DNA from: Methanosalsum natronophilum
GTDB taxonomy: Archaea > Halobacteriota > Methanosarcinia > Methanosarcinales > Methanosarcinaceae
Length of the DNA: 64,000 bases
Assembly (NCBI RefSeq): GCF_024808815.1
Contig: NZ_JANUCS010000001.1
Location: 62,001 to 126,000 of the forward strand
Direction: 5' to 3'
The position numbers were made by a program, and so were the translations under genes. The notes under the pieces were generated by a model, which saw nothing but the letters and a program-made list of their open reading frames with translations, was not told the origin of the DNA and ran no database searches. Numbering within the stretch: the first letter of the stretch is position 1; every line of letters begins with the position of its first letter. This document shows positions 1 to 10,500 of the stretch, piece after piece.

Positions 1-773
1 CTTGGTAGGAAATAAATAACCATATCATTTACAGCTTCATGAAGTGGACACTTTTCTGCTAATGTTTTCATATCCTCTTGTTTACAATATTCATAAACAT
101 CATTGAAGCTTATTTGTGTCTTTTTCATCATTGGAACACTAATTGCCCAGTTATACAAAGCTGATCCAAAAGCAACTGTTCCTTCTGAAGCATCTACTTT
201 CCAGCCCGCTTTATACTTTTCTTCATTCATTCCTTTAATTAGTTTGTTCACATGATCAATAAGTTTTCCAAGCCTAATTTGCATTTCTTGAGAATCTACT
301 TGTAGTTCATTAATCAAACGATCAACTTTGTTTATAAAAAGAACTGGTTTTACATGTTCTTTTAATGCTTGTCTAAGAACAGTTTCGGTTTGTGGCATTG
401 TTCCTTCAACAGCATCAATTACAACAACTGCACCATCTACTGCACGCATTGCACGAGTAACATCACCGCCAAAATCAACGTGGCCGGGAGTGTCAATCAA
501 ATTAATCAAGTATTCGTTGTCATCGTATTCGTGAACCATTGACACATTAGATGAGTCAATTGTAATTCCCCTTTCCTGTTCTTCTTCATCTGAGTCCATG
601 AATAGTTGTTTACCCGCAAGCTCATTAGAAATCATTCCAGCGCCTGCAAGCAAGTTATCTGAAAGAGTTGTTTTTCCATGGTCTATATGTGCAACTATTC
701 CTATATTCCTGACATTCTCTGGATTTTTCATGAGCGTTTTTACACGCTCTACCATTTTTTTTCTTCTTCCCAT
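1..773 (-). CDS. fusA: Translation elongation factor aEF-2, N-terminal part (runs off window)
   Basis: Only the first ~257 codons lie in the window; the gene continues past position 1. aEF-2 is the GTPase that drives ribosomal translocation. The N-terminus starts [15 protein letters not shown] and carries G1 (AHIDHGKTT), the switch I region ([10 protein letters not shown]), G3 ([10 protein letters not shown]) and G4 (NKVD), all typical of the archaeal/eukaryal EF-2 G domain. The ATG at 773-771 follows an AAGGT-like site. It is the last visible gene of the rpoH-rpoB-rpoA-rpl30e-nusA-rps12-rps7-fusA operon, 36 bases after rps7, so co-transcription is expected. Confidence 0.95.
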   Translation of the reverse strand, partial: MGRRKKMVERVKTLMKNPENVRNIGIVAHIDHGKTTLSDNLLAGAGMISNELAGKQLFMDSDEEEQERGITIDSSNVSMVHEYDDNEYLINLIDTPGHVDFGGDVTRAMRAVDGAVVVIDAVEGTMPQTETVLRQALKEHVKPVLFINKVDRLINELQVDSQEMQIRLGKLIDHVNKLIKGMNEEKYKAGWKVDASEGTVAFGSALYNWAISVPMMKKTQISFNDVYEYCKQEDMKTLAEKCPLHEAVNDMVIYFLP

Positions 774-809
774 TGTAATACCTTGAAACTCATTAATTAA
801 ACATAAATA

Positions 810-1370
810 TCAACGTGCTGCTTTTGCAACTCTTTCCTTTGAGTCTTTTCTATTTATAGAGAAGCATTTTGCATCATGGTTTGAAGCTGAAATGAGTTCA
901 CTTGCCAGACATTCTGCAAGTGTTTTCTTGGATTTGAAAGCTGCTTGGCTTGCACCAATTGAAATATACCTTAATGCATTATCAATTCTTCTTTGAGGAG
1001 CTGTGTCAACAGCTTTAGGTACAGAAATCCCACCGTACTTCAATCTAACAACTTCTTCACGCGGACCTGCATTTGCAATAGCTTCTACTAAAACTTGTAC
1101 TGGATTCTTTTTTGTTTTTTGATTAATTATATCAAACGCGTCTTCTACTGTGCGCATTGTGAGTTGTTTTTTGCCAGTATTATTTTCTTTCCTCATCATA
1201 TTATTGATAAGTCTTTCAACAATTGATATTTCAGATTTATTGAACTGTTGCCTGGCGTGTTTACCGCTAGTGTGTGGAATGATTACTGGGTCTATGTTAA
1301 CATATCTTCTAATTCCAGGATCTGTTACTTCAACTTCTTCCATGTCCCATTTTCCAAATAGTTTATACAT
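810..1370 (-). CDS. rps7: Small ribosomal subunit protein uS7
   Basis: A 186-residue protein of full archaeal uS7 length. uS7 binds the 3' major domain of 16S rRNA and nucleates head assembly of the 30S subunit. Visible family features are the N-terminal MYKLFGKWD, the motif [17 protein letters not shown] and the basic C-terminus ending [13 protein letters not shown]. The ATG has a good Shine-Dalgarno (AAGGAG) that lies inside the last codons of rps12, three bases separate the two genes, and translation is probably coupled. The rps12-rps7-fusA order is the ancient str arrangement. Confidence 0.97.
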   Translation of the reverse strand: MYKLFGKWDMEEVEVTDPGIRRYVNIDPVIIPHTSGKHARQQFNKSEISIVERLINNMMRKENNTGKKQLTMRTVEDAFDIINQKTKKNPVQVLVEAIANAGPREEVVRLKYGGISVPKAVDTAPQRRIDNALRYISIGASQAAFKSKKTLAECLASELISASNHDAKCFSINRKDSKERVAKAAR

Positions 1371-1373
1371 AAG

Positions 1374-1802
1374 TTATCTCCTTGGTTTTTCTTTTCTTCC
1401 AATAACCATTTCATTTAAGGAAACATTATTCACAGCTGTAACTTTAAATCTTACACCTGGAATATCACCCATGGCACCACCCATTCGTCCACCAATTCTT
1501 TCTACTGTAACTTCATCATGTTCATCAATAAAGTTAATTGCTCCATCTCCGGGGCAGAAAGCTGTAGCTTGACGACCATTTTTAATAAGCTGAATTCTAA
1601 CACATTTCCTTATAGCTGAATTTGGTTGTTTTGCTTCAACTCCTACTTTTTCAAGGACAATGCCCCTTCCTTGTGGTGCACCGCTCAGAGGGTCAGCTTT
1701 AACATCTAACCTAAGGGTACGTCTACTATACCGTCTATCTTTCCACCTAGATTCTTTACGTATTTGTTTTAATCTTCTTGCTGCGTATTTTCCTGTTGGC
1801 AT
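1374..1802 (-). CDS. rps12: Small ribosomal subunit protein uS12
   Basis: A 142-residue uS12 of archaeal length, a decoding-centre protein that controls translational accuracy. The highly conserved loop [12 protein letters not shown] and the second conserved loop [10 protein letters not shown] are both present. The start ATG at 1802 is preceded by GGAGG. It sits between nusA and rps7 in the RNA polymerase/str operon and is read on the minus strand with its neighbours. Confidence 0.97.
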   Translation of the reverse strand: MPTGKYAARRLKQIRKESRWKDRRYSRRTLRLDVKADPLSGAPQGRGIVLEKVGVEAKQPNSAIRKCVRIQLIKNGRQATAFCPGDGAINFIDEHDEVTVERIGGRMGGAMGDIPGVRFKVTAVNNVSLNEMVIGRKEKPRR

Positions 1803-1858
1803 TAATAAAAATCCTCCATAATAATATCTTACTTGATATGAAATTCATTACTATAAAC

Positions 1859-2284
1859 TTATTGCAAGATTACATCATCTATTCCGTGATGTCTACTTGC
1901 AAGTAATTTAACCTTTTCAATATTTCGACCTTCTCTACCAATTGCGAGGCCTTTATCTGTATTAGAAATTTCTACATAAGCGAGCTGTTTGTCACCTTTG
2001 GTCACTATCTTAACTGATTTTATCGTTAACGAACCAAATGAATTTTTTATAAACGCAGATGGATCATCTGAGTATTCAATTAACTCTACACGTTTATCAA
2101 CAGCATTTCTTATCTTATTTATATGATCTCCGTTTCTACCAATTGCTGCACCCATGTTTCCTGCATCGACAACATATATTATCCTATCATCCTCAACGAT
2201 GCAATCTCTTATCGAAGCTCCAGTTTCTTTTTCAAATAGTGCTATATATCTAATGCCATCCGTGGAAAGTTTAATTTCACTCAA
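1859..2284 (-). CDS. nusA: Archaeal NusA-like KH-domain transcription factor
   Basis: A short archaeal NusA made essentially of two KH RNA-binding domains, without the bacterial N-terminal and S1 regions. Two KH GxxG-type loops are seen, NMGAAIGRNGDHINKI and KGLAIGREGRNIEKV. It is thought to bind RNA emerging from RNA polymerase in termination or antitermination. I chose TTG at 2284 rather than the upstream TTG at 2293: it gives the family-like N-terminus (M)SEIKLSTDGIRYIALFE and sits about 10 bases after the GGAG, whereas 2293 nearly abuts it. It lies between rpl30e and rps12, the usual archaeal position. Confidence 0.93.
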   Translation of the reverse strand: MSEIKLSTDGIRYIALFEKETGASIRDCIVEDDRIIYVVDAGNMGAAIGRNGDHINKIRNAVDKRVELIEYSDDPSAFIKNSFGSLTIKSVKIVTKGDKQLAYVEISNTDKGLAIGREGRNIEKVKLLASRHHGIDDVILQ

Positions 2285-2298
2285 CTTAATCAATCTCC

Positions 2299-2586
2299 TT
2301 ACTGTGCTGATAATAGGTCAGACTCACCGGGATCCAATATGGCCATAGCTGCTATTGAAAATGGTTTTCCACAAACTGGACCTAAATCCATACCAGTACC
2401 CTTATAGTTTAGCACTGGAACATTGCTATTTTCAATTTTATTTCTAACATCTTCAGGACAATTGGACGCTAGAACTACTAATTTAACATCGGCTTTGTCA
2501 GCCGCATCTATTGTTCTGTTAGAGCCTATTATAACTGATCCAGTCCTAATAGCCTTTATTAGAGATTTATCAATATTAATTTCCAT
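2299..2586 (-). CDS. rpl30e: Large ribosomal subunit protein eL30
   Basis: eL30, a member of the L7Ae/L30e RNA-binding fold, 95 residues from the chosen start. Motifs include [15 protein letters not shown] near the N-terminus and [14 protein letters not shown] in the middle, both typical of archaeal L30e. I chose ATG at 2586 ([11 protein letters not shown]) because GAGTGAT lies just upstream; a GTG at 2595 is in frame but has no better site. It follows rpoA2 with an 92-base spacer and precedes nusA, the normal order in euryarchaea. Confidence 0.95.
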   Translation of the reverse strand: MEINIDKSLIKAIRTGSVIIGSNRTIDAADKADVKLVVLASNCPEDVRNKIENSNVPVLNYKGTGMDLGPVCGKPFSIAAMAILDPGESDLLSAQ

Positions 2587-2678
2587 ACATATCACTCAAT
2601 TTATAGTTGAAATATCAATTAAATTCAAATATCTGATTCTTAATACTCAAATAATTATATCTACTTTCTGGTTGCACA

Positions 2679-3836
2679 TCAATCCAAACCATGCCTTTTT
2701 GCAAGTAAATGAACATTACCAGTTCCAAGTTTAATAGGTTGACCTACAATTATGTTTTCAGTAACACCGTTTAATTGGTCAACATCTCCTCGCATGCCAG
2801 CGTCCAATAAATGGTTAACTGTCACTTCAAAAGCTGCCCTAGCAAATACACTTGCTTTTTCACCAGAAATACCATGTCTTCCAATCTGCTTGACTTCACC
2901 ATCACAAGTCATGATATCAGCAACTAACATGATATGTCGTGCATCAACTGTTAGTCCCTGTTCACGTAACGTCTCTGATGCTTCATGTATAATTGCATTT
3001 CTCGCTGCTTCAATACCAAATACTGAATAAATTTCACCTATATTATTCGTATAGATCCTTGTAGCATCAACACCTTCAATTTCTAAAACTTTTTGTAGTT
3101 TTGAGCCTTCTGTGTATAATGTATATTCATCGCCTTCTTTCCTAATCACAACTCTCTTTATCCCTTCAATTCCTTTAAGAGTTATTTCGTGGACTTTCTT
3201 TGCAAGTTGAAGAAGTTCCCTATAAGAAGGTTCATTTGGCCTCACAACAATTTGATTATCAGGAATCTCTGGTATGTGCACCGTTGCCCCTAGTCCATCA
3301 CGAAGTTTGTCAGCAATATCATCGATACCAATATCTCTTTGGATTAATGTTTTTTCATGAAGGTCAATTACAAGTTGCATATTTGCCATATCGGTAGTGA
3401 CATCAGCTAAGTGCTCTATATGAGATGACTGAATTTCCCATGCAAGCTTTCTAGCATTATCTCTATCATTAGAAAATTCCTCTTCCAGAGCTATAGTCAT
3501 CATAGGTGTGCTAGGTTCTTTTCTTGCATCAACAATTTCAATAAGACGTGGTAAACCTAACGTTACGTTAATTTCTGCCACACCGGCATAGTGAAACGTA
3601 CGCATTGTCATCTGAGTACCTGGCTCACCTATAGACTGGGCGGAAACAACACCTACAGCTTCACATGGTTCAACACATGCATATTCGTATTCTTCAAGTA
3701 ATCTATCAATTATCTCTTCAAGTTCTTTCTTACTGACTTTTGCTTTTATTGCATCTTCTCTCAAAACAGAAACCATCTTTTCAGGTAATGGGAGATCTTT
3801 TAGCATAGAATCAATTGTAGCTTCACTTATAGCCAC
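2679..3836 (-). CDS. rpoA2: DNA-directed RNA polymerase subunit A'' (Rpo1C)
   Basis: The C-terminal part of the split archaeal beta'-like subunit, 385 residues. It completes the jaw and the trigger-loop region. The conserved segment [20 protein letters not shown] (about residue 60) marks the bridge/trigger region. Start codon is GTG at 3836, preceded by a near-perfect GGAGGTG; rpoA1 ends at 3837 directly next to it. Ends with TGA. It is the usual length for euryarchaeal A''. Confidence 0.98.
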   Translation of the reverse strand: MAISEATIDSMLKDLPLPEKMVSVLREDAIKAKVSKKELEEIIDRLLEEYEYACVEPCEAVGVVSAQSIGEPGTQMTMRTFHYAGVAEINVTLGLPRLIEIVDARKEPSTPMMTIALEEEFSNDRDNARKLAWEIQSSHIEHLADVTTDMANMQLVIDLHEKTLIQRDIGIDDIADKLRDGLGATVHIPEIPDNQIVVRPNEPSYRELLQLAKKVHEITLKGIEGIKRVVIRKEGDEYTLYTEGSKLQKVLEIEGVDATRIYTNNIGEIYSVFGIEAARNAIIHEASETLREQGLTVDARHIMLVADIMTCDGEVKQIGRHGISGEKASVFARAAFEVTVNHLLDAGMRGDVDQLNGVTENIIVGQPIKLGTGNVHLLAKRHGLD

Positions 3837-6479
3837 TTATACCACCTCCTTACCAGTTACCGACTTGACAACTTTATGTACAAACTCTGGTTCTCCATAA
3901 TCACTTTTTGTACTGTCAATTCCATCTTCGCCATATTTGAACTGTACTATAACACCACGAGTTTCCCTAACAGTTCTGTCATACTGTACTTCAAGATCTT
4001 GTAATGCATTAACCAATCTTCTCTGAAGATATCCTGATTGAGATGTTCTCACAGCAGTATCTACAAGTCCCTCTCGGCCACCAATTGCATGGAAAAAGTA
4101 TTCTGTTGGATTTAGACCACTTTTATAGCTAGATTTTACAAATCCGTGTGCATGAGCTCCAAGATCGCCTTTATCAAAATGAGGTAGTGTTCTACCCGAA
4201 TATCCTCTCCTTATACGTTCTCCACGAACTGCTTGTTGACCAACACAACCCGCCATTTGTGTTAAGTTTAGCATTGAACCACGAGCACCAGAACGTGCCA
4301 TTATAACAGCAGAATTTTCCAATCCTAAATAATTACCTGCAATATTACCTGCCTGGTCACGTGCTTTACCAAGTTTTTGCATTATACTCAATTCAATAGT
4401 TTCGTCGAGAGTCCTACCTGGGAACGGATCAAGTTCTTTAGCCTCATATGCAGCAATCAGTTTACTAACTTCAGTTTCCGCTGTAACTAAACTCTTTTGA
4501 ATTTGAACCTGGGCTTCCTTTGGAATATCCTCGTCGCTTATTCCAAAACTCAAGCCTGTCCTCATGATTCCGCGGATTGCTAGTTTAGTAACATCATCAA
4601 TAAACTGACTTCCTCTTGTAGTACCAAACTCTTTAACTATTTTGTCAAGTACTAAGCCTTTGAAAGCACCTATAGCCCTTTCATCAATAGTTCCTGAAAT
4701 TAGCTCGCCATCCTCAATAAACACATATGAATCATGTTCACATTCCTTCTTTTTACAGGTATCACATTTCATACATACTTCAGCGGAAAATTCAAGATTC
4801 AAGCCTTTAGGCAATATCTGACTGAATATTTGTTTTCCTGACCAAAATGGGTCTCCTACTTCATCATAGCCCATTGGCTCTGGCAACTCACGGACTTCAG
4901 CTTTTCTAAGCAATTCAAGAGCATCATTTTTATTGACATTCTTTTCATTTCTAGTTAGCAAAAACATTCCAGAAATGTGATCATGTATACCACCAATAAT
5001 GGGGCCTCCAAAACGAGGTGACAAAATATTTTCTTGCACTTGCATTAAAATTTTTGCTTCCGCCATTGCTTCATAGTTCTGGAGTACATGAAGATTCATT
5101 TCATCTCCGTCAAAATCAGCATTATAAGGCGGACATACTGATGGGTTTAATCTAAATGTCTTGTAGGGTAAAACCTTCACTGTATGTGCCATTATGCTCA
5201 TTTTGTGAAGTGAAGGTTGTCGGTTGAATAGCACAATATCTCCATCGATCAATTGTCTTTCTACCGTCCAACCAATTTCAAGTTTTTCGGCTAGTTCCTC
5301 TGAATTGATCTCAGTAATTTTTACTCTTTTACCATCTCCCCTAACTACATAATTAGCTCCTGGATAAATTAAGCGCCCGTTTGAAACATATTTTTTCAAT
5401 ATATCAATATTTGACGTTATTACCTTAAGTGGTATTGTCATATGTTTTGCGATTTCATATGGAATTCCAACTTCATTGATACTAAGATTAGGGTCTGGTG
5501 AAACAACTGTACGTGCAGAAAAATTGACACGTTTACCAGACAAACTTCCCCTAAACCTGCCTTCCTTACCTTTCAATCTTTGAGTGAGGGTCTTAAGTGG
5601 TCTACCTGACCTGTGCCTAGCGGGTGGTACACCCGAAACCTCGTTATCAAAATATGTGGTGACATGATATTGCAAAAGTTCCCATAAATCTTCAATAATC
5701 AATTGTGGGGCACCAGCCTCTCTGTTTTCTTGAAAACGTTGATTAATTCTTATAATATCTACTAGTTTATGTGTCAGATCATCTTCACTTCTTTGTCCTG
5801 ATTCAAGAGTAATTGAAGGTCTTACTGTCACGGGTGGCACTGGAAGAACCGTCAATATCATCCATTCCGGCCTGGCAGTTTCAGGGTTCATCCCCATAAC
5901 CCTAACATCATCATCAGTTATATTTTCAAGCCTATCTCTTATCTCAGTAGGAGTGAGTTTTTCACCATCTTCTATATAATCACTTGGCTTTTCGAATTTA
6001 ATTTCTAACTGCTCTTCCCCACAATAAGGACAATTTTTAGCTTTTCTTGCCTCTTTAAAAATCTCATTTACATAGGTTTCAGGTAAATGACCAATTTCCT
6101 TTAAAGTGTTCAATTGTGATAGATATTCGTCTTTCTTAGCAGGTTCTAGCAAAAGTTTACTACATTTCCTGCAAGTAGATCTTAATATTTTACGAATTAT
6201 TTTATTGAACCCTATATGAATCACAGGAGCTACAAGTTCAATATGTCCGAAGTGGCCTGGGCATTCGCCAGCTCTACTCCCACATGATTTACACTTTAGA
6301 CCTGGATCAATTACTCCAAGTCTCAAATCCATAAGTCCCATATCAATTGGATACCCATCATCATCATAAGTATCTGCAGTTATGATTGGAGTAATACTCA
6401 TTTTTCTAACTTCTCGAGGTGATATCAAACCAAATTTGATTGCACCTACTCTTTTGGGCATTGAATGTATTTTATCCAT
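3837..6479 (-). CDS. rpoA1: DNA-directed RNA polymerase subunit A' (Rpo1N)
   Basis: The N-terminal, catalytic part of the split largest RNA polymerase subunit, about 880 residues. The magnesium-binding motif NADFDGDEM lies near residue 455. The N-terminal zinc site CKSCGSRAGECPGHFGH and a second cysteine cluster (CRKCSKLL...CPYC) are present. I chose ATG at 6479 (MDKIHSMPKRV) because GGTGATG is 5 bases upstream; more upstream in-frame starts lack a site. It lies between rpoB1 and rpoA2 with minimal spacing. Confidence 0.98.
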   Translation of the reverse strand: MDKIHSMPKRVGAIKFGLISPREVRKMSITPIITADTYDDDGYPIDMGLMDLRLGVIDPGLKCKSCGSRAGECPGHFGHIELVAPVIHIGFNKIIRKILRSTCRKCSKLLLEPAKKDEYLSQLNTLKEIGHLPETYVNEIFKEARKAKNCPYCGEEQLEIKFEKPSDYIEDGEKLTPTEIRDRLENITDDDVRVMGMNPETARPEWMILTVLPVPPVTVRPSITLESGQRSEDDLTHKLVDIIRINQRFQENREAGAPQLIIEDLWELLQYHVTTYFDNEVSGVPPARHRSGRPLKTLTQRLKGKEGRFRGSLSGKRVNFSARTVVSPDPNLSINEVGIPYEIAKHMTIPLKVITSNIDILKKYVSNGRLIYPGANYVVRGDGKRVKITEINSEELAEKLEIGWTVERQLIDGDIVLFNRQPSLHKMSIMAHTVKVLPYKTFRLNPSVCPPYNADFDGDEMNLHVLQNYEAMAEAKILMQVQENILSPRFGGPIIGGIHDHISGMFLLTRNEKNVNKNDALELLRKAEVRELPEPMGYDEVGDPFWSGKQIFSQILPKGLNLEFSAEVCMKCDTCKKKECEHDSYVFIEDGELISGTIDERAIGAFKGLVLDKIVKEFGTTRGSQFIDDVTKLAIRGIMRTGLSFGISDEDIPKEAQVQIQKSLVTAETEVSKLIAAYEAKELDPFPGRTLDETIELSIMQKLGKARDQAGNIAGNYLGLENSAVIMARSGARGSMLNLTQMAGCVGQQAVRGERIRRGYSGRTLPHFDKGDLGAHAHGFVKSSYKSGLNPTEYFFHAIGGREGLVDTAVRTSQSGYLQRRLVNALQDLEVQYDRTVRETRGVIVQFKYGEDGIDSTKSDYGEPEFVHKVVKSVTGKEVV

Positions 6480-6494
6480 TAGCATCACCAAATA

Positions 6495-8309
6495 TTATAC
6501 AGCATCCTCTAAATTCATCCTTGGCGCAACACCTAGAGCTTTAATTTCATCTAGTAACAGTTTGAAGGCATAACTCATCTCTACCGGGTGGATATCTGTT
6601 TCTGATCCACATGTAGAACAATATCTAATGTTCCTTTTACGGTCAAATGTTGCAATCATTCCACAGTTAGAGCATACTAATTCAACTACCCTATCAGATT
6701 CATCAAGAAGTCTTTCCTTTAGTGCCATAGCTGCTCCGTGTCCAATAAGAACATCTCTTTCCATCTCTCCAAACCTCAAGCCACCCTCACGTGCTCTACC
6801 TTCAGTTGGCTGCCTCGTTAGAACCTGCACTGGTCCTCTTGAACGTGCATGTATTTTAGAAGCTACCATATGATGTAATTTTTGATAGAGAATTACACCT
6901 ACAAACACATCAGCTTGTATTTTTTTACCAGTAACACCATCAAAGAAAACCTCTTTTCCTGTATGTGAAAAACCGTGTTTATTCAATCCATTTCTAAGAT
7001 CTTCTTCATTTTCACCTGAAAATGCTGTAGCATTAATCCTTCTTCCTTCCATAGAAGCAACTTTACCACCAATCATTTCAAGAACATGACCAACAGTCAT
7101 ACGTGATGGAATAGCATGTGGATTTATAACTAAGTCTGGAACTATGCCCTCTTCAGTAAAAGGCATATCTTGATATGGAACTATCAATCCAATTACACCC
7201 TTTTGCCCATGTCTTGAAGCAAACTTATCACCTATTTCTGGAATTCTTTGATCTCGAATCTTTACTTTAGCTAATCTAGTACCATTCACAGATTCTGTAA
7301 GAATAACATTATCAACAATTCCTTTTTCATTTGAACGCATTGTGATTGCGCTTTCTCTTCTTTGCTCCACCGTAATTCCAAAATCAGATTGTTCTTCAAG
7401 AAAACGTGGGGGACTTGTTTTACCTATCAGAACATCATTCGGACCGACAACCGTTTCTGGATTAACCAATCCATCTACATCAAGATTAGCATACGCTTCA
7501 GGACTTCTAGCGCCTCTATATTCAGAATCAGGAATCTCAAACTTGTCCTCTTGACCACCTGGATACCTTCTTTCTTCACCTTCGAAAGTTCTTAGAAAGT
7601 GACTTCTTCCAAGCCCCCTCTCTATTGAACCTTTGTTCATAACTAAAGCATCTTCTATATTATGACCTTCGTATGACAATACTGCGACTACAAAGTTCTG
7701 ACCAGCAGGCCGCATATCAAAATCAATAGCATCACTTACTTGAGTTGTTGTTAAAGCTTTTTGTGGATAATGTAAAACATGAGCTCTAGTATCAGGCCTT
7801 AGCTTTTGGTTTGAAGTAGAAACGCCAATACATTGTTTTACCATTGCTGCCCCCATTGTATTCCTTGGAGAAGCGTTGTGCTCAGGGTAAGGAACCATAC
7901 CCGTACATATTCCAAGAATTAAAGACGGATCTATTTCAAGGTGCGTGTGTTTATCCGTAATATCTTGTTCATTTAAAGCAATAAAAGCATTTTCTTCTTC
8001 TTCAGAATCTAAAAATTCAATAATTCCTTTAGTCAGAAGGTCATTAGTTGAAAGTTCTCCATTCTTGATAGCTTTAATATGTTCCTCAGTTAAAAGTGGC
8101 TCGCCGTTTTCAACTATAAGCAATGGCCTTCTAGCTCTTCCAATATCTGAGTTAATAATTACCTCATGAATATCTTCAAACAAAGCAACATTTATCTGAT
8201 TTGACAAAATACCTTGTCTTCTTTGCCTTCTGATATCATGCACCAATTCTACTGGGTTCTCATGTGTTCCAACCAGTTCACCATTTAGAAAGACTTTAGC
8301 TACAGTCAT
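6495..8309 (-). CDS. rpoB1: DNA-directed RNA polymerase subunit B' (Rpo2C)
   Basis: The C-terminal half of the second-largest RNA polymerase subunit, which is split in many methanogens, 604 residues. Visible landmarks are the switch/active-centre segment [15 protein letters not shown], the [20 protein letters not shown] segment and a C-terminal zinc site with two CxxC pairs ([16 protein letters not shown]). The ATG at 8309 directly follows the rpoB2 stop, so the split is exactly at the gene junction. Confidence 0.98.
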   Translation of the reverse strand: MTVAKVFLNGELVGTHENPVELVHDIRRQRRQGILSNQINVALFEDIHEVIINSDIGRARRPLLIVENGEPLLTEEHIKAIKNGELSTNDLLTKGIIEFLDSEEEENAFIALNEQDITDKHTHLEIDPSLILGICTGMVPYPEHNASPRNTMGAAMVKQCIGVSTSNQKLRPDTRAHVLHYPQKALTTTQVSDAIDFDMRPAGQNFVVAVLSYEGHNIEDALVMNKGSIERGLGRSHFLRTFEGEERRYPGGQEDKFEIPDSEYRGARSPEAYANLDVDGLVNPETVVGPNDVLIGKTSPPRFLEEQSDFGITVEQRRESAITMRSNEKGIVDNVILTESVNGTRLAKVKIRDQRIPEIGDKFASRHGQKGVIGLIVPYQDMPFTEEGIVPDLVINPHAIPSRMTVGHVLEMIGGKVASMEGRRINATAFSGENEEDLRNGLNKHGFSHTGKEVFFDGVTGKKIQADVFVGVILYQKLHHMVASKIHARSRGPVQVLTRQPTEGRAREGGLRFGEMERDVLIGHGAAMALKERLLDESDRVVELVCSNCGMIATFDRKRNIRYCSTCGSETDIHPVEMSYAFKLLLDEIKALGVAPRMNLEDAV

Positions 8310-9956
8310 TTATAATTCCCCGCCTAAATTATCAGAGTCGTCCAACTTCTCACTCGAAAATACCTCAATAGCCACATCTTTCTTTTCATCTACTTCAACA
8401 GATATTTTTTCAAGTTCTTCTGTATAATTACCCACTTCGTCTTCGTACTCGGGAACATTATCAATAGTAATATTCATCTTATTAGGTTGCACTTCTAAAT
8501 CATACAGGATGGTTTTTATTGATTGATTATCGTCCGTGCCTGTAGATAATTCTACCATCTGGGCAAAGTTTTTCACAAGACCACAGTTAGGTCCCTCGGG
8601 AGTTTCTGATGGGCATAATCTTCCCCATTGAGTCGGATGAAGATCACGAGCTTCAAAATGGGGCTGAGCTCGAGATAGTGGGGAAATTACGCGTCTTAAA
8701 TGAGAAAGTGTAGAAATATAATCAGTTCGGTCCAATAATTGTGAAACACCCGTTCTTCCACCAACCCAGTTACCAGTTGCCAAAGGATGCTGTAACCTAT
8801 CAGTAAGCACATCAGAGCGGACAAGGGTCCCAACATTTAATTCACGGTTTCTCATATTCGCCCTCTCTAGTTGATATTTTACATCACGTGATAGACGATT
8901 AAATGCAACTCTAAACAAATCCTCCATAAGATCTCCTGTAAGTTTCAAACGTTTATTCGAATAGTGATCTTTATCATCTTGCGCTCTTCTTCCCAAAGCT
9001 AACTCAAAACAAGATTCTGCCATACGACCTAAAAAGTGGGCTTTTGCTAACCTATCGGACGGAGAGTTACCCAAATGAGGGAGTAAATACCTATCAATTA
9101 CGTAGTTTGCTCTCTTAATCTGATAATCAGTTGCCTGCCCTGAAGCTACTCTTGACCCGATTTTTTCAATTGCCTCTTCTCTGGTATTTACTTCAGCTTC
9201 CTCTAAATTCTCAAGCATGAACTTCATAATCTCAGGATCATTTGAAACAATATTTACAATATCCTCATCCGTTTCAACTCCCAAAGTTCTCATTAAAGTA
9301 ATGAAATTTAGTCTTCCAGATATTGAAGGAAATGAAACTTCAAGTAACGCTTTTCTACCCCTCTCTACTACGACTAATGCCCTATAACCCCTTCTTTGTG
9401 AGAAAACTTTAGCCACTTCTATCTTATCACCATATCTCTCACTAAATTCGGTCAATATTTTGTTTGGTGCTAAGTCTTCTAGAGTCATTATAACTCTTTC
9501 AGTTCCATTAACAATAAAATATCCTCCTGGGTCAAGTGGATCTTCTCCATTATTCACCATTTCTTCATCATTAAGTTCTTTCAAATTACAAATATTGGAT
9601 TTGAGCATCACTGGAAGCTGTCCTACTTTAGTTTCGACTGGGTCTGTCTTCGAATCTCCTTTCACAACACTCATTTCTAAATATAGTGGCGCAGAGTACG
9701 ACAAGTTTCTTAACCTGGCTTCATTAGGATAGAGTCTTTCAATTGCACCATCTGCTTCTTTTACAATAGGTTTCTCAACTCTAATTCGTCCAAGTTCAAG
9801 ATAAATATCCTCTAAATCGGTTTCTATAATCCCTTGTTCATCGATTATTTTTTGTAGGCCGACATCTATAAATTTGTTAAACGAGTCAATATGATGTTGT
9901 ACAATCATATCTCTTTTAAAATACGCTTCCGAAACGCTTCTTAAATCTAAAGCTAT
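8310..9956 (-). CDS. rpoB2: DNA-directed RNA polymerase subunit B'' (Rpo2N), probable ATA start
   Basis: The N-terminal half of the split B subunit. Segments such as GGYFIVNGTERVI, LHPTQWGRLCPSETPEGPNCGL and the HIDSFNKFI start region identify it. The first canonical ATG is at 9908, but the reading frame stays open upstream and encodes ALDLRSVSEAYFKRD, which fits the expected B'' N-terminus just before the QHHIDSFN motif. That stretch begins with ATA at 9956, five bases after AGGGGTG; an in-frame stop lies further upstream and no ATG, GTG or TTG is available in between. I therefore place the start at 9956 with a non-standard AUA codon; 9908 is the conservative alternative. Confidence 0.93.
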   Translation of the reverse strand: MALDLRSVSEAYFKRDMIVQHHIDSFNKFIDVGLQKIIDEQGIIETDLEDIYLELGRIRVEKPIVKEADGAIERLYPNEARLRNLSYSAPLYLEMSVVKGDSKTDPVETKVGQLPVMLKSNICNLKELNDEEMVNNGEDPLDPGGYFIVNGTERVIMTLEDLAPNKILTEFSERYGDKIEVAKVFSQRRGYRALVVVERGRKALLEVSFPSISGRLNFITLMRTLGVETDEDIVNIVSNDPEIMKFMLENLEEAEVNTREEAIEKIGSRVASGQATDYQIKRANYVIDRYLLPHLGNSPSDRLAKAHFLGRMAESCFELALGRRAQDDKDHYSNKRLKLTGDLMEDLFRVAFNRLSRDVKYQLERANMRNRELNVGTLVRSDVLTDRLQHPLATGNWVGGRTGVSQLLDRTDYISTLSHLRRVISPLSRAQPHFEARDLHPTQWGRLCPSETPEGPNCGLVKNFAQMVELSTGTDDNQSIKTILYDLEVQPNKMNITIDNVPEYEDEVGNYTEELEKISVEVDEKKDVAIEVFSSEKLDDSDNLGGEL

Positions 9957-10091
9957 AGTAGCACCCCTTTTTTGAATTTAACAGTAATTTTGTTGGATAA
10001 TGCATTAATTGGTTTTTGTCGATACGCAGTTAGGTACATCTGAAAATAATATAAAATAAAAGCAAAATTTATGAACTAAGTCCCCCTTAAT

Positions 10092-10328
10092 TCATTCAAT
10101 TACAAGTCTGTAATAATATGACTTACCTGAGGTTGGGTTAATACGAGTTATTTTCACCACATCTCCCACAGTTGCATTAATTTCTTTAATCACAGGATCA
10201 TTTACTTTTATTTTAGGTAACTGTTCCTTTCCAATTCCATATTGTTTTAAAACAGAACTTATTTCATCCTCAGCCATTATTTCATGCATGGGGATTCTTT
10301 CGTGATTGAGCAGGCTGAACTTCTTCAA
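10092..10328 (-). CDS. rpoH: DNA-directed RNA polymerase subunit H (Rpo5)
   Basis: A 78-residue Rpo5, homologous to the C-terminal domain of eukaryal Rpb5. Motifs are HERIPMHEIM at the N-terminus and VKITRINPTSGKSYYYRLV at the C-terminus, both conserved. Start codon is TTG at 10328 with GGAGG seven bases upstream. First protein gene of the RNA polymerase operon; the tRNA-Lys gene lies 54 bases upstream on the same strand and may share its promoter. About 135 bases separate it from the proposed rpoB2 start. Confidence 0.95.
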   Translation of the reverse strand: MKKFSLLNHERIPMHEIMAEDEISSVLKQYGIGKEQLPKIKVNDPVIKEINATVGDVVKITRINPTSGKSYYYRLVIE

Positions 10329-10382
10329 ATTAAATCCTCCCTGAGGGAATATTTTGATGAAAATTATGTATGTGACGTGTTT

Positions 10383-10456
10383 AGCGGGCTCGTAGGGATT
10401 TGAACCCTAGGCCGTCTGGTTAAAAGCCAGACGCTCTGCCTGACTGAGCTACGAGC
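10383..10456 (-). tRNA. tRNA-Lys (anticodon UUU)
   Basis: The minus strand folds as a 74-base cloverleaf: acceptor GGGCTCG paired with CGAGCCC, D arm, anticodon stem TCTGG/CCAGA around loop CTTTTAA (anticodon TTT) and T arm with GTTCAAATC. Discriminator is G and CCA is not encoded. No intron. A TATA box about 25 bases upstream fits its 5' end. It precedes rpoH on the same strand. Confidence 0.97.
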
Positions 10457-10469
10457 CCACATAGCTTAT

Positions 10470-10500
10470 CTCAGCTGCTATATATCAAATATCTGGCAGC
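10470..10500 (-). promoter_or_regulatory. tRNA-Lys/rpoH promoter with TATA box flanked by inverted repeats
   Basis: On the minus strand a TATATA box lies at about 10476-10485, 25-27 bases before the tRNA 5' end at 10456, the normal archaeal spacing. The box is bracketed by CAGCTGC at 10470-10476 and GCAGCTG at 10494-10500, a 7-base perfect inverted repeat with a 17-base spacer. The TATA assignment is well supported; the role of the flanking repeats is unknown. Confidence 0.6.

Noticed and set aside
1150..1572. Plus-strand open frames across the ribosomal and RNA polymerase genes
   Set aside because: They are antisense shadows of uS7, uS12 and RNA polymerase genes with no recognisable protein.
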